The notes below the pieces were generated by a model, which did not search any database, had not been told where the DNA came from, and saw nothing but the letters and a program-made list of their open reading frames with translations. Of a DNA stretch of 64,000 nt, positions 23,958 to 32,846 are shown piece after piece (position 1 is the first letter of the stretch; every line of letters begins with the position of its first letter). The DNA is taken from contig NZ_VTOX01000010.1 of assembly GCF_012184415.1 (NCBI RefSeq), forward strand, positions 124,001 through 188,000. The letters run 5' to 3'. The DNA comes from Ramlibacter lithotrophicus (GTDB lineage: Bacteria; Pseudomonadota; Gammaproteobacteria; Burkholderiales; Burkholderiaceae_C). The translations under genes were made by a program, and so were the position numbers.

Positions 23958-26900
23958 ATGGCTGTGCAACCCGCTCGAGAATCGGCACCCGTCTCCATCA
24001 GGCTGCTCGGGCAGTTCAGCCTCGGCGCCGGGTCGGTCGCGCCGGCCGCTGCCAGCGGCACGCCGCCATCGCCGCTCGGCCGCCGCGCCGCCGAGCTGCT
24101 CCAGCTGCTGAGCCTGCAGCCGCAACGCAGCCTCATGCACGAGCAGGTGCTGGAGGCGCTGTGGCCCCACCTCGATCCAGGGGCCGGCAGCGCCAACCTG
24201 CGCAAGGCCGCACACCATGCGCGGCAGTTCGTCGGCGAGCGCGACGCGCTGGTGTTGCGCGGCGGCCGCGTGTTCCTGCTGCCCAACCGCAGCGTCGAAT
24301 GCGATGCGGCGCGCTTCGAGCAGGCGGCCGACGAGGCGCTGGCCGCCGGCGACGCGGTCGCATGCAAGGCGGCGGCCGGGCTCTACGGGGGCGAACTCTT
24401 GCCGCAGTCCCGTTACGAACCCTGGACCGAGGCGCCGCGCCGGCGCCTGCGCGAGAAGTACCTGCAACTGCTGCGGCGCGCCGGGGACCTGGAGCGGCTG
24501 GTACGCGAAGAGCCGACCGACGAAGCCGCCCACCTGCAGCTGATGCGCGAGGAACTCGCCGCGGGCCGGCGGTCGTCGGCGCTGCGCTGGTACGGCCACC
24601 TGCGCGACCACCTGCTGCAGGGCATGGGACTGCGGCCCGGCCCGCAGGTCGAGGCGCTGTACCGCGAATGCATCGCCGGCATGGAAGGCGCTGCGCCGCG
24701 CTTCGTCGGCCGGGCACTGGAGCTGGTGCGCGTGCTGGGATGGCTGCGCGCGAGCCTGGCCGGGAAGCCGGGCGGTGTCCTGCTGCGCGCGCCGGCCGGC
24801 ATGGGCAAGACAGCGTTCTGCCGCCGCGTCGCCGAAGAAGCGCGCGGGCTCGGCTGGCAGGTCCGCGCGCTGCAGGCGAGCGACTGGACCCGCCCGTACG
24901 GGATCACCAGCGACCTGGTCGAGCCGCTGCTGCGCGAGCACCCTGACGCGGCGCAGGCGATCGGTGCGCATGCACAGGCGGTGCTGGCCGCGATGACGCC
25001 GGCCGCCGGCAGCGCGCCGCCGCTGGCGCTGCCGCTCGGGCGGCACCAGATGGTGGGCGCCGTGCGGCGGCTGCTGCTGGCCACCGCCGACGGCAGGCCG
25101 GTGCTTCTGGTCGTCGACGACGCGCACGCGGCCGACGATGCCAGCATCGAGATGCTGATGCAGCTGGCGGCCAGCGGCCCGCCAGTCTTCGTGCTGCTCG
25201 CCTGCCGGCCCGCGCTGCCGGAACTGCTGGAGCGGCACAGCTCGCGCCTGGTGCGCGCCGGGCAGCTGGAAGCCATCGCGCTGGGGCCGCTCGCCGAGGA
25301 CGAAGCGGCCTTGCTGGCCTCGCGCGCGGCACCCGCGGCCTTGCCGGCGGAGGCCGCGGCCGGCGTCGCGCGCTTGTCCGAAGGGATTCCCTTCGCGGTG
25401 ATCGAGCTCGCCAGAGCGCCGCTCGCCGGCAGCCGGCCGGGCCATGCGAGCCTGCCGCGCACCGTGTCGGCGGCGATCGCCGGGCGCCTGTGCGACGCGG
25501 ACCCGCCTGCGCTGGAGGCGCTGCGCCGGCTCGCGCTGTCGGCCGAAGTGTTCGACGTCGCCACCGCGGTGGCGCTGGCCGAGGACGAAGGACAGGACCC
25601 GCTCGCGCGGCTGGACCAGGCCCTCGGGGCCGGCGTGCTGGTGGTGCCGGACGGCCGCTATCGCTTCCGCCATGCGCTGCTGAGGCAGGCGCTCGTCGAC
25701 GGCATTCCCCCGCACCGGCTGGTGGCGCTGCATCGCGATGTCGCCATGCGCCTGCAGCGCACCGGGGCGACGCCGGGACTCGTCGGCCTGCACTGGCTGG
25801 CCGCGGGCGATCCGGACCAGGCGCTGCCGTGGTCGCTCGCCGCGGCGCGCGAGGCGTTCCGGCTCGGCGCCTGCGAGGACGTGCTGCGCCACGTCGAGCC
25901 GCTGCTGGCGCATCGGCCGGCGCACCCGGAGGCGTTGGCACTGCGCGCCGAAGCCATGGACGCGCTGGGCCGTCCCGGCACGCTGGCGGCGTACGACGCG
26001 GCAGCCGATGTCGCCGCCGAAGTTCAGGCCCACGAACTGCGTGCCAAGCGCGCGCTCGCGCAAGTGAAGATGAGCGACCCACCCGGCGCCCTGAAGTATC
26101 TGCGGGACGTGCACCCGACCACCGTCGCCGGCCGGCTGGCCGAAGCGCTGGCCTACAGCGGGGCCGCGGCGCTCGGGTTCGGCGACCCGGCCGAAGGCTC
26201 GCGCCGGTCGGCCGAAGTGCGCCGGCTCGCGCTGGAAACCGGCGACGAAGGAACGCTGGTGATCGCGTCCTGGGCCCAGGCAGCGGCCGCGCACGCCCGT
26301 GGCGACCTGCATGGCAGCGTGTGGGCCGACCTGCAGGAGACCAGCCATTTGCCGCACCTCGCCGTGCGCGTGTTCGACGGCCACCTGTGCATCACGCAGC
26401 GCTTCCTGTACGGCGCGCGGCCGTACGCGGACGTCATCGCCTTCGCCGATGCGCTCGCCGTCGAGGCGCAGCGGCTGGGCGCGGCGCGCGGCCACGCCTT
26501 TGCCGTGACGCTGCGCGGCGAGGCCAAGCTGCTCAGCGGCCAGCTCGACGCGGCCGAGCAGGACCTGGTCGCCGGCGGCCGCCTGCACCGCGCGATCGGC
26601 GGGGCGACCGGCGAAGCGCTGTCGCTGCAGCGCCGGTCCGAACTCGCCATGTTCCGCGGCCAGCCCGACGTCGCGCGCGGATTGCTGGACGAAGCGCTGG
26701 ACGTGGCGCGCCAGTCGGGCGTCGGCTTTCATCTGCTGGACCGCATCTACGGCACCCGCATCGCCCTCGCCCGCGACCCCGATGCCGCGCTGTGCGTGGT
26801 GGAGGAAGCCGCGGCGGCGGTGCGCGGCCCCCTCGAGACCTGCCCCGGATGCCGCATCACGTTCGCCATCCCGGCCACCATCGCGGCGGCACGGGCGCAC

Positions 26901-27131
26901 GAGCTGGACCTCGCCGCCGAGCACGAGCGGGCATCCGACTACCTGGCCAACGTCGTGATGAAGCTGCCGGCCTGGTACGCCGCCTTGCACGAGGCGCGGG
27001 CGCACCTGGCGCTGGCCGGCGGCGACCGCGCGGCCGCGAGCCAGCGCTTTACCGCCGCGGCCCAGGGGTTCCGCGGCTGCGGTCAAACCCTGGACGAAGC
27101 CCGCTGCCGCGTCGCGGCGGCGGGGGAGTGA
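23958..27131 (+). CDS. SARP/BTAD-type transcriptional regulator with AAA ATPase and TPR-like tail
   Basis: The 1057-residue protein starts with an OmpR-like DNA-binding domain (VSIRLLGQFSL, then GRRAAELLQLLSL and LWPHLDPG, about residues 13-90). A bacterial transcriptional activation domain follows (about 95-240). Next is an ATPase module with Walker A APAGMGKT (near 281) and Walker B LLVVDDAH (near 385). The last 450 residues are alpha-helical repeats rich in alanine and leucine. This is the AfsR-like large SARP architecture, which is unusual outside actinobacteria. GGGGAG precedes the ATG. It is divergent from the truncated haemoglobin operon and probably regulates it and itself. Confidence 0.85.
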   Translation: MAVQPARESAPVSIRLLGQFSLGAGSVAPAAASGTPPSPLGRRAAELLQLLSLQPQRSLMHEQVLEALWPHLDPGAGSANLRKAAHHARQFVGERDALVLRGGRVFLLPNRSVECDAARFEQAADEALAAGDAVACKAAAGLYGGELLPQSRYEPWTEAPRRRLREKYLQLLRRAGDLERLVREEPTDEAAHLQLMREELAAGRRSSALRWYGHLRDHLLQGMGLRPGPQVEALYRECIAGMEGAAPRFVGRALELVRVLGWLRASLAGKPGGVLLRAPAGMGKTAFCRRVAEEARGLGWQVRALQASDWTRPYGITSDLVEPLLREHPDAAQAIGAHAQAVLAAMTPAAGSAPPLALPLGRHQMVGAVRRLLLATADGRPVLLVVDDAHAADDASIEMLMQLAASGPPVFVLLACRPALPELLERHSSRLVRAGQLEAIALGPLAEDEAALLASRAAPAALPAEAAAGVARLSEGIPFAVIELARAPLAGSRPGHASLPRTVSAAIAGRLCDADPPALEALRRLALSAEVFDVATAVALAEDEGQDPLARLDQALGAGVLVVPDGRYRFRHALLRQALVDGIPPHRLVALHRDVAMRLQRTGATPGLVGLHWLAAGDPDQALPWSLAAAREAFRLGACEDVLRHVEPLLAHRPAHPEALALRAEAMDALGRPGTLAAYDAAADVAAEVQAHELRAKRALAQVKMSDPPGALKYLRDVHPTTVAGRLAEALAYSGAAALGFGDPAEGSRRSAEVRRLALETGDEGTLVIASWAQAAAAHARGDLHGSVWADLQETSHLPHLAVRVFDGHLCITQRFLYGARPYADVIAFADALAVEAQRLGAARGHAFAVTLRGEAKLLSGQLDAAEQDLVAGGRLHRAIGGATGEALSLQRRSELAMFRGQPDVARGLLDEALDVARQSGVGFHLLDRIYGTRIALARDPDAALCVVEEAAAAVRGPLETCPGCRITFAIPATIAAARAHELDLAAEHERASDYLANVVMKLPAWYAALHEARAHLALAGGDRAAASQRFTAAAQGFRGCGQTLDEARCRVAAAGE

Positions 27132-27158
27132 AACGCCGGTCGGCGCCGCGAGCCGGGC

Positions 27159-27935
27159 TCAGCCGGTGAAGCGGCCGTGCACGCGCCGCTCCAGCGCCAG
27201 CAGCAGCCAGCTGGCGGCGGTCGCGAGCACGACCAGGAGCAGCGCCAGCGCCACGATCACGTCCGGGTTGTTGTTCTCCATGGACTTGATCAGCAGGTAG
27301 CCGATTCCGCGCTGCGACGCGAACATCTCGCCGATCAGCGTGCCGAGCAGGGTCAGCGAGAAGCCGAGCCGGAAGCCCGTGACGATCTCCGGCAGGCTGG
27401 CCGGCACCAGCACGCGCAGGAACATCTGGCCGGGCGACAGGCGCATGGAGCGCCCGGCGCGGATGTACACGTGCGGAATGTTGCGCACGGCGTTCATCGT
27501 GAAGAGGATCACCGGAATGATCCCGTGCAGCGCGCCGAAGGCGATCTTGGCCGACATGCCGAGGCCGAACAGCAGCAGCACGACCGGATACAGCGTGATC
27601 TTCGGGATCGAATAGAGGCCCACCAGCAGCGGCTCGGTCACTTCACCCGAGAGGCGGTGCGCTCCGAGCAGCGCGCCGAGCAGCAGTCCGCCGACCAGCG
27701 AGATCACCAGGGCGACGGCGAAGGCGCTGCCGGTCTCCGCGGCGTGCCCCGCGAAGTCCGGCGCGGCCATCAGGCGGGCGAGCCGCTGCACGGTCGCCAG
27801 CGGCGCCGTGAGCACCTCGGGACCGGTGGCCAGCGACAGGAACTGCCAGCCGACGACCAGCGCCACGAGCAGCAGCAGCTTGTCCTGCAGCGCCGTCGAC
27901 GCGGCCGGTGCCCGAGGCAATGCGTGCGCCGCCAT
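27159..27935 (-). CDS. NitT/TauT-type ABC permease A
   Basis: The 258-residue inner-membrane protein has about six spans. It contains the NitT/TauT (SsuC-like) cytoplasmic loop MRLSPGQMFLRVLVPASLPEIVTGFRLGFSLTL, with the EAA motif that contacts the ATPase. It is the last gene of a four-gene importer; its start is directly adjacent to the previous stop. Substrates in this family include sulfonates, nitrate, pyrimidine precursors and aromatic acids. Confidence 0.87.
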   Translation of the reverse strand: MAAHALPRAPAASTALQDKLLLLVALVVGWQFLSLATGPEVLTAPLATVQRLARLMAAPDFAGHAAETGSAFAVALVISLVGGLLLGALLGAHRLSGEVTEPLLVGLYSIPKITLYPVVLLLFGLGMSAKIAFGALHGIIPVILFTMNAVRNIPHVYIRAGRSMRLSPGQMFLRVLVPASLPEIVTGFRLGFSLTLLGTLIGEMFASQRGIGYLLIKSMENNNPDVIVALALLLVVLATAASWLLLALERRVHGRFTG

Positions 27936-28697
27936 TCAGCGCCCCCCGCGGCGCAGGTACAGGCGCCGCTCCCACGAGTACAGGATCGAGTTGAGCCCGC
28001 CGACGAAGCCGAGCAGCAGGATCATCAGGCCGTACATGGTGGCGTTGTCGAAGCTGTTGTAGGCGAACGCGATCTCGAAGCCGAAGCCGTCACCGCTCAG
28101 CACGAACTCACCGGCGATGACGCCTATGAACGAATAGACGATCGCGAGCTTGAGGCCGGTGAACAGGTAGGGCGCGCAGGACGGGAACACCACCTGCAGC
28201 ATCTCCTGGCGCGTGGACAGGCGCATGGCCCGCGCCGTGCGCCGCAGCACCCGCGGCACCCGCTCGAAGCCCTGCAAGGTATTGAGCGCCATCGCGACGA
28301 CGGCGAAGATGAAGCCGATCGCCACCAGCGGCCAGCGGTTGAGGCCGAACAGCACGATGAACAGCGGATAGAAGATGAAGGTGGGCACCGCGTAGTAGCT
28401 CGCCAGCAGCGGATCGGCGGCACGCCGCAGCCGCGGCAAGGCATAGAGCAGCCAGCCGCCGGCGAAGCCGCTCACCACCGCCAGCGAGCACGCGATCGCC
28501 ACGTTGGACAGCGTGAGCAACATGTCACCGGTGTACTTGCCCGAGGCGAGCAGCCGCCACGCGCCTTGCACCATCAGCGACGGCGCGATCACGGCCACCG
28601 GATCGACCCAGCCCGCGCGGCAGGCCACCTCCAGCGCCAGGACCAGGATCGCCACCGCGACGAGCCGGATGCGTCCGGCGCGGCTCATCGCGCTCAT
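27936..28697 (-). CDS. NitT/TauT-type ABC permease B
   Basis: The 253-residue permease has six predicted spans and an EAA loop (MRLSTRQEMLQVVFPSCAPYLFTGLKLAIVYSF). It differs clearly from permease A, so the importer uses a heterodimeric channel. The start overlaps the ATPase stop by ATGA; a second in-frame ATG lies nine bases later. It appears to be co-translated with the ATPase. Confidence 0.87.
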   Translation of the reverse strand: MSAMSRAGRIRLVAVAILVLALEVACRAGWVDPVAVIAPSLMVQGAWRLLASGKYTGDMLLTLSNVAIACSLAVVSGFAGGWLLYALPRLRRAADPLLASYYAVPTFIFYPLFIVLFGLNRWPLVAIGFIFAVVAMALNTLQGFERVPRVLRRTARAMRLSTRQEMLQVVFPSCAPYLFTGLKLAIVYSFIGVIAGEFVLSGDGFGFEIAFAYNSFDNATMYGLMILLLGFVGGLNSILYSWERRLYLRRGGR

Positions 28698-29551
28698 GGC
28701 ACGGCAGCCGCTTGGCCCGACGCCAGCGACTTCAGCGACTCCGCACGCAACGTGGACCACAGGCGGCCGGTCACGCGGCCGAAGCTTTCCTGCGCGACGA
28801 TCGTGCTGTCGCGCTCGCGTGGCCAACCGGTGTCGACCAGGTCGAGGAACACGCCGGGCCGCGCCGACATGACGCCGACCCGGTCGGACAACATGGCGGC
28901 CTCGTCGAGCGCATGCGTGATCAGCAGGATGGTGGCGCCGGTGTCGCGCCACAACTTGAGCAGCTCGTCGCCCATGAGGAGCCGCGTCTGCTGGTCGAGG
29001 GCGCCGAACGGCTCGTCGAGCAGCAGCAGCCGCGGCCGCGTGACCAGGGTGCGAGCGATGCACAGGCGCTGGCGCATCCCGCCCGAGAGCTGCGCCGGAT
29101 AGGCCTTGACGAAACCGCGCAGGCCCATGAAGGACAGCGCATGCTCGACGCGCTCGCGGATCTCCGTCTCCGGCAGCCCGGCGCGGCGCAGGCCGAAGGC
29201 AGCGTTGTCGTACACGCTGAGCCAGGGGAAGCTGGCATCCTCCTGGAACACGATGCCCACGCCGTCGGGCACCTTGCCCGCCACCGGCTGCCCTTCGAAC
29301 TCCACGGTGCCGGCGGTGGGTACGGCCAGCCCCCCTAGCACGTCGAGCAGCGTCGACTTGCCGCAGCCGGAAGGTCCGACCACGGAGAAGAATTCGCCGC
29401 GCCGCAGGTCGAGGTCCAGCGGGCCCAGCGCGTGCACCGCCTGCCCACCGGGGCCGGCGGGATAGACCCGCGTCACCCCGCGCAGCCGCGCGTGGGGCTG
29501 GCCCCCGGCGGCGGCGTCCAGGTCCGCCGCACCGGTCAGGTCGCGGTTCAC
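28694..29551 (-). CDS. NitT/TauT-type ABC ATP-binding protein
   Basis: The 285-residue ATPase has Walker A GPSGCGKST, Q-loop VFQEDASFPWLSV, signature LSGGMRQRLCIARTL, Walker B LLLLDEPFGALD and the switch histidine ITHALDEA. The DEPFGALD and HALDEA forms are characteristic of the TauB/SsuB group. The GTG start at 29551 overlaps the binding-protein stop (GTGA), giving tight coupling. A further in-frame upstream extension within the binding-protein gene is not coding. Confidence 0.9.
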   Translation of the reverse strand: MNRDLTGAADLDAAAGGQPHARLRGVTRVYPAGPGGQAVHALGPLDLDLRRGEFFSVVGPSGCGKSTLLDVLGGLAVPTAGTVEFEGQPVAGKVPDGVGIVFQEDASFPWLSVYDNAAFGLRRAGLPETEIRERVEHALSFMGLRGFVKAYPAQLSGGMRQRLCIARTLVTRPRLLLLDEPFGALDQQTRLLMGDELLKLWRDTGATILLITHALDEAAMLSDRVGVMSARPGVFLDLVDTGWPRERDSTIVAQESFGRVTGRLWSTLRAESLKSLASGQAAAVP

Positions 29552-30525
29552 TTCTTGCTGCGCAGGTCGGCCGGCAGGTAGCTCTCGTCGATGACGGTCT
29601 TCCAGTCGAAGGGGCCTTCCGGAATCGCCTTGACCATCTGCAGGCCCTTGAGCATGAACTCCATGCCCTCGTAGTCGAACTCGCCGCGGCTCCAGTAGAC
29701 GCCCTTGGCGCCCAGCACGCTCTCGATGGCGGTCTTCGCCTGCTCGGGCGGGATCTTGTATTCGCGGCCCATGATGGGCGCCGCCTCGGCCGGATTGGAC
29801 TTGATGAACTCCACGCCCTTGCGCCGCGCCGCGATGATGCCCTTGATGACGTCCGGATTCTTCTGCAGGTAGTCGGTGCGCACGATGCCGACGGTCTGCG
29901 TCACGCGCGGCGCGATGTCGGTGGACCACCAGGCCACGCGGAAGTTGCCCTTCTCCTTGCTCCACACCGGCTCGGTCACGTAGGTCATGTCGACGCCGCC
30001 TTCGCGCAACGCCGTGAGGCCCGAGCCGATGCCGCCGACCGACTTGCGCTCCACGCTGCTGGCGAGGCCGTTGTTCTGGAGCATGACCGACGTGATGATG
30101 TCGGTCACCGACTTCGGGCTCGAATAGCCGAGCTTCTTGCCCTTCAGGTCGCCGAACTTCCTGAGGCTTTCGTCGTCCTTGCGGGTGATCCACACCTGGT
30201 CGGCCACCGACAGCACGCCGCCGTGCACGATGGTGAGCTTGACGCCTTGCTGGATGGCCGCGATCGCTGCCGGCAGCGCCACTTCGCCGTACGGAATCTC
30301 GGAAGCGAGCGCGTTGCGGATCGTGGTGCCGCCGCCGGCCGAAGTGATGAAGCCGGTGACGTCGAGCCCCGCGTCCGACTTGAACCAGCCCTTCTCCCGC
30401 GCGACGGCGAACGGCACGCCGTACATGCCGGTGCCGAAGTGGGTGACGGTGAGGTCCACCGCCAGCGCCGACGCTGCACCGAGAACGCCAGCGGCGAACG
30501 CCGCCGCACGAAGGAATCCGGACAT
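29548..30525 (-). CDS. NitT/TauT-type ABC substrate-binding protein
   Basis: The 325-residue precursor has a signal peptide ending in ASALAVD (about residue 22) and an NMT1/SsuA-like fold: YGVPFAVAREKGWFK, a GGGTTIRNALASEIPYGEVALPA segment and GYSSPKSVTDI at the ligand cleft. No ligand can be named from sequence. It is the first gene of the importer, with GGAG before its ATG. A short-chain dehydrogenase gene lies upstream on the same strand across 138 bp that contain a GC-rich tandem repeat near 30567-30600. Confidence 0.85.
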   Translation of the reverse strand: MSGFLRAAAFAAGVLGAASALAVDLTVTHFGTGMYGVPFAVAREKGWFKSDAGLDVTGFITSAGGGTTIRNALASEIPYGEVALPAAIAAIQQGVKLTIVHGGVLSVADQVWITRKDDESLRKFGDLKGKKLGYSSPKSVTDIITSVMLQNNGLASSVERKSVGGIGSGLTALREGGVDMTYVTEPVWSKEKGNFRVAWWSTDIAPRVTQTVGIVRTDYLQKNPDVIKGIIAARRKGVEFIKSNPAEAAPIMGREYKIPPEQAKTAIESVLGAKGVYWSRGEFDYEGMEFMLKGLQMVKAIPEGPFDWKTVIDESYLPADLRSKK

Positions 30526-30663
30526 GGTTGTCTCCAGTTTTTGTGCCGTGAATCGGAATGGCTCGGCCGGCGCGGGCCGGCGCGGGCCGGCGCCGGCGCG
30601 AAGGAAAACTGTAGTCACGGGTGGCGCGCGGCCACCACGGGGATTACCCCCGTGCACGAAGGT

Positions 30664-31446
30664 TCAACGCCGGACGAACTCCGCGCCGCCGGCGTAGATG
30701 CGGTTGAACACCGGCGCGATCACCAGCTCGTTGATGCACACGTGCGGCGGCATCTCGGCGATGAAGCGGATGGTGCGGCCCAGGTCGGGCTCCTGCAGCA
30801 TGCGGGCCTTGTCGGCGTCGCTCGGCTCGACCGGCCGCAGCTTGAGGATCGGCGTGGCGGCCTCGCCCGGACACAGCGCCGTCGCGCGCAGGCCGTTGAC
30901 GCCTTCCTCGATGTTGAACGAGTGGGTCAGCGCGATCATGCCGGCCTTGCTGGCCGTGTACGCCGGCCCGGTCAGGAAACTCAGGTGCCAGCCGGCGAAC
31001 GACGCCACGTTGATGACGGTGCCCTGACCGCGCGCGCGCATGCCCGCCACCACCGCCAGGGTGCAATACGCGGCACCGTTGAGGTTGATCGCCACGACCC
31101 GCTCGAAGGTCGCCGCGTCGGTCTCTTTCCAGTACCGCTTGGGATAGTTGACGCCGGCGCTGTTCACCAGGATGTCGACGCCGCCGAATTCCCGCGTGAT
31201 AGCCTGCGCCGTCGCGGCCACGGCGTCCTTGTCGGCGACGTCGAGCACGGCGGGGCGTATGGCTCCCCGCGGCGCGCCCTGCGCGACGGCCGACTCGATG
31301 GCGGCCTGCAGCTTCGCCTCGTCGCGGCCCGAGATGACGACGCGGCAGCCGGCGCGTGCCAGCTCGATCGCGCCGGCCAGCCCGATGCCGCTGCCGCCGC
31401 CCGTGATCCACGCCACCTTGGCGGCTAGCGATGTTCCCTGGGTCAT
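30664..31446 (-). CDS. short-chain dehydrogenase/reductase
   Basis: The 260-residue Rossmann enzyme has the classical SDR cofactor motif TGGGSGIG (residues 15-22), NSAG (95-98), catalytic S149, and the YxxxK pair Y163 and K167. R41 in SGRDEAK after strand 2 favours NADP(H). It oxidises or reduces an alcohol/ketone; substrate unknown. It may be transcribed with the downstream NitT/TauT importer, which would link the dehydrogenase to the imported compound, but the 138-bp gap leaves room for a separate promoter. Confidence 0.88.
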   Translation of the reverse strand: MTQGTSLAAKVAWITGGGSGIGLAGAIELARAGCRVVISGRDEAKLQAAIESAVAQGAPRGAIRPAVLDVADKDAVAATAQAITREFGGVDILVNSAGVNYPKRYWKETDAATFERVVAINLNGAAYCTLAVVAGMRARGQGTVINVASFAGWHLSFLTGPAYTASKAGMIALTHSFNIEEGVNGLRATALCPGEAATPILKLRPVEPSDADKARMLQEPDLGRTIRFIAEMPPHVCINELVIAPVFNRIYAGGAEFVRR

Positions 31447-31512
31447 GATGGTCCCGCCTGTTGCTGTCGACGCGCGATCGTAGTCAGGCCCGCCAGGCCG
31501 GTCAATCGCGCT

Positions 31513-32199
31513 TCACTTCCTGCCGCGTCCGCGGCGCGCCGGCGCGGCGGGCTTCGCCGCCCTCGCCTTGCCCGCCGGCGCCGCCCGCTGCGGCGCGGCC
31601 TGCTCGCGCGCCTGCTCCAGCCATTGCAGCGACTCCACGTGCAGCAGGAAGCGACGCAGGTAGTCCGGCGAGAGCTGGCGCATCAATTCCAGCGAATCAA
31701 GCACCAGCGCGTGCGAGTTGAGCGGCCCGGCGTTGGCCGGCTTGCGCAGCGCGGCCTGCGCCACCTGTTGCTGGCTGCGGCTGGCCGACCAGGCGCGCCG
31801 GAAGCGGCGCACGCTGGCCAGTTCGTCGGGTTGCTGCGATTCGCCCGCGAGCGCCGCGGCGTCCGCCGGCCTGGCGCCGCGGATGGAGCGGTTCAACTGG
31901 GCCAGCGCTTCGCTGCCCGCGCCGACCGGGACCGGCGCGGCGACCGGATGCAGGCCACGCACATTGACCGCCGCTGGCGGCGCCGCGGCGAGGCGCGCCG
32001 CATAGTCCGCGACGGCGGCCTCGAGCCGAGGCTGCAGGATGCGGCGAACCGCCTCCGGCTGCGCGGGCAGCCGCCGCGACAAGGCTTCGAGCCAATGGAA
32101 ACGGGCGGGATCGATACGCCACGCGCCTTCGCGGCGCATTGCCGTGAGCGCCGCCTGCAGCGCAAGGGAGGCCTCCTGCGGGGGCTGCGCGTCGCTCAT
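31513..32199 (-). CDS. DUF2894 domain protein
   Basis: The 228 residues match DUF2894, a family found almost only as the last member of this four-gene cluster in Burkholderiales and relatives. It is predicted soluble and helical, with a RRFRRAWSASRSQQQVAQAALRKP segment and a conserved GPLNSHALVLDSLELMRQLSPDYLRRFL region (about residues 158-185). The C-terminal 35 residues are Lys/Arg/Ala/Pro-rich and disordered. The start overlaps the OmpA-like gene stop by ATGA. A cytoplasmic partner of the motor-like proteins is inferred. Confidence 0.82.
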   Translation of the reverse strand: MSDAQPPQEASLALQAALTAMRREGAWRIDPARFHWLEALSRRLPAQPEAVRRILQPRLEAAVADYAARLAAAPPAAVNVRGLHPVAAPVPVGAGSEALAQLNRSIRGARPADAAALAGESQQPDELASVRRFRRAWSASRSQQQVAQAALRKPANAGPLNSHALVLDSLELMRQLSPDYLRRFLLHVESLQWLEQAREQAAPQRAAPAGKARAAKPAAPARRGRGRK

Positions 32200-32846
32200 C
32201 GCCGCTCGCCGGCCCCGCCCGAGGACCGCGGCACGGGGGCCATCTCCACCCGACGGTTCAGCGCGCGTCCGTGTTCGCTGGCGTTGGAGGCGACCGGCTG
32301 CTCGGCGCCGAAGGCCGCGGCGAACACCTGGGACGAGGGCATGCCTTCCTCGATCAGCGCCCGCGTGACGGTGAGGGCACGCTGCGCCGACAGCTCCAGG
32401 TTGTCGGCGAAGCGCTGGTTGCCTTCCTGGATGCGGCGGTCGTCGGTGAAGCCGCTGACCATCAGCATCTCGCCGCGCTCGCCCAGGTAGACCCGCAGCG
32501 GGTGCACCAGGCTCCTGAGCAACTGCTGGCCCTCCGGCCGCAGCTGGTCCGAGTTCACCGGAAACAGCACGCTGCCGCTGATGCCGATGCGGCCGTCGTT
32601 GAGCGTGACGCGACCGGACGCCAGCGGAATCGCCAGCGCCTTTTCCAGCGCGATGCGGCGCTGCTCCTCGACGCGGCGCTTGGCGACCTCGGCCTGCAGG
32701 CTCGCCACCAGGTCCATCTGCACCACCAGCACGCCGACCAGCACCAGCACGAATGCGCCCACCAGTCCCGACATCAGGTCGCCGAACACGGCCCAGACCG
32801 GCGCCGCCTGCTGCGCGCCGGCGTCGCTGTCGTCCAGCTCCATCAT
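32196..32846 (-). CDS. MotB/ZorB-like OmpA-domain membrane protein
   Basis: The 216-residue protein has one N-terminal membrane span (about residues 17-45) that opens with VFGDLMSGLVGAF. D23 is at the position of the proton-carrying aspartate of MotB, TolR and ZorB. A coiled-coil stalk follows, then an OmpA-like peptidoglycan-binding domain (about 85-205) with SGSVLFPVNSDQL, ELSAQRALTVTRAL and NRRVEM. This is the stator B-subunit plan. It overlaps its neighbours on both sides by four bases, so stoichiometric co-expression with the DUF802 protein is expected. Confidence 0.85.
   Translation of the reverse strand: MMELDDSDAGAQQAAPVWAVFGDLMSGLVGAFVLVLVGVLVVQMDLVASLQAEVAKRRVEEQRRIALEKALAIPLASGRVTLNDGRIGISGSVLFPVNSDQLRPEGQQLLRSLVHPLRVYLGERGEMLMVSGFTDDRRIQEGNQRFADNLELSAQRALTVTRALIEEGMPSSQVFAAAFGAEQPVASNASEHGRALNRRVEMAPVPRSSGGAGERR

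Noticed and set aside
23811-27086. A 1091-residue open frame antisense to the SARP-type regulator
   Set aside because: The sense protein has clear Walker motifs and domains, while the antisense product is a low-complexity Arg/Gln/Ala sequence caused by high third-position GC.
30567-30600. GC-rich tandem repeat upstream of the NitT/TauT binding-protein gene as a CRISPR or regulatory array
   Set aside because: Units are only about 9-10 bp without spacers; it looks like replication slippage.
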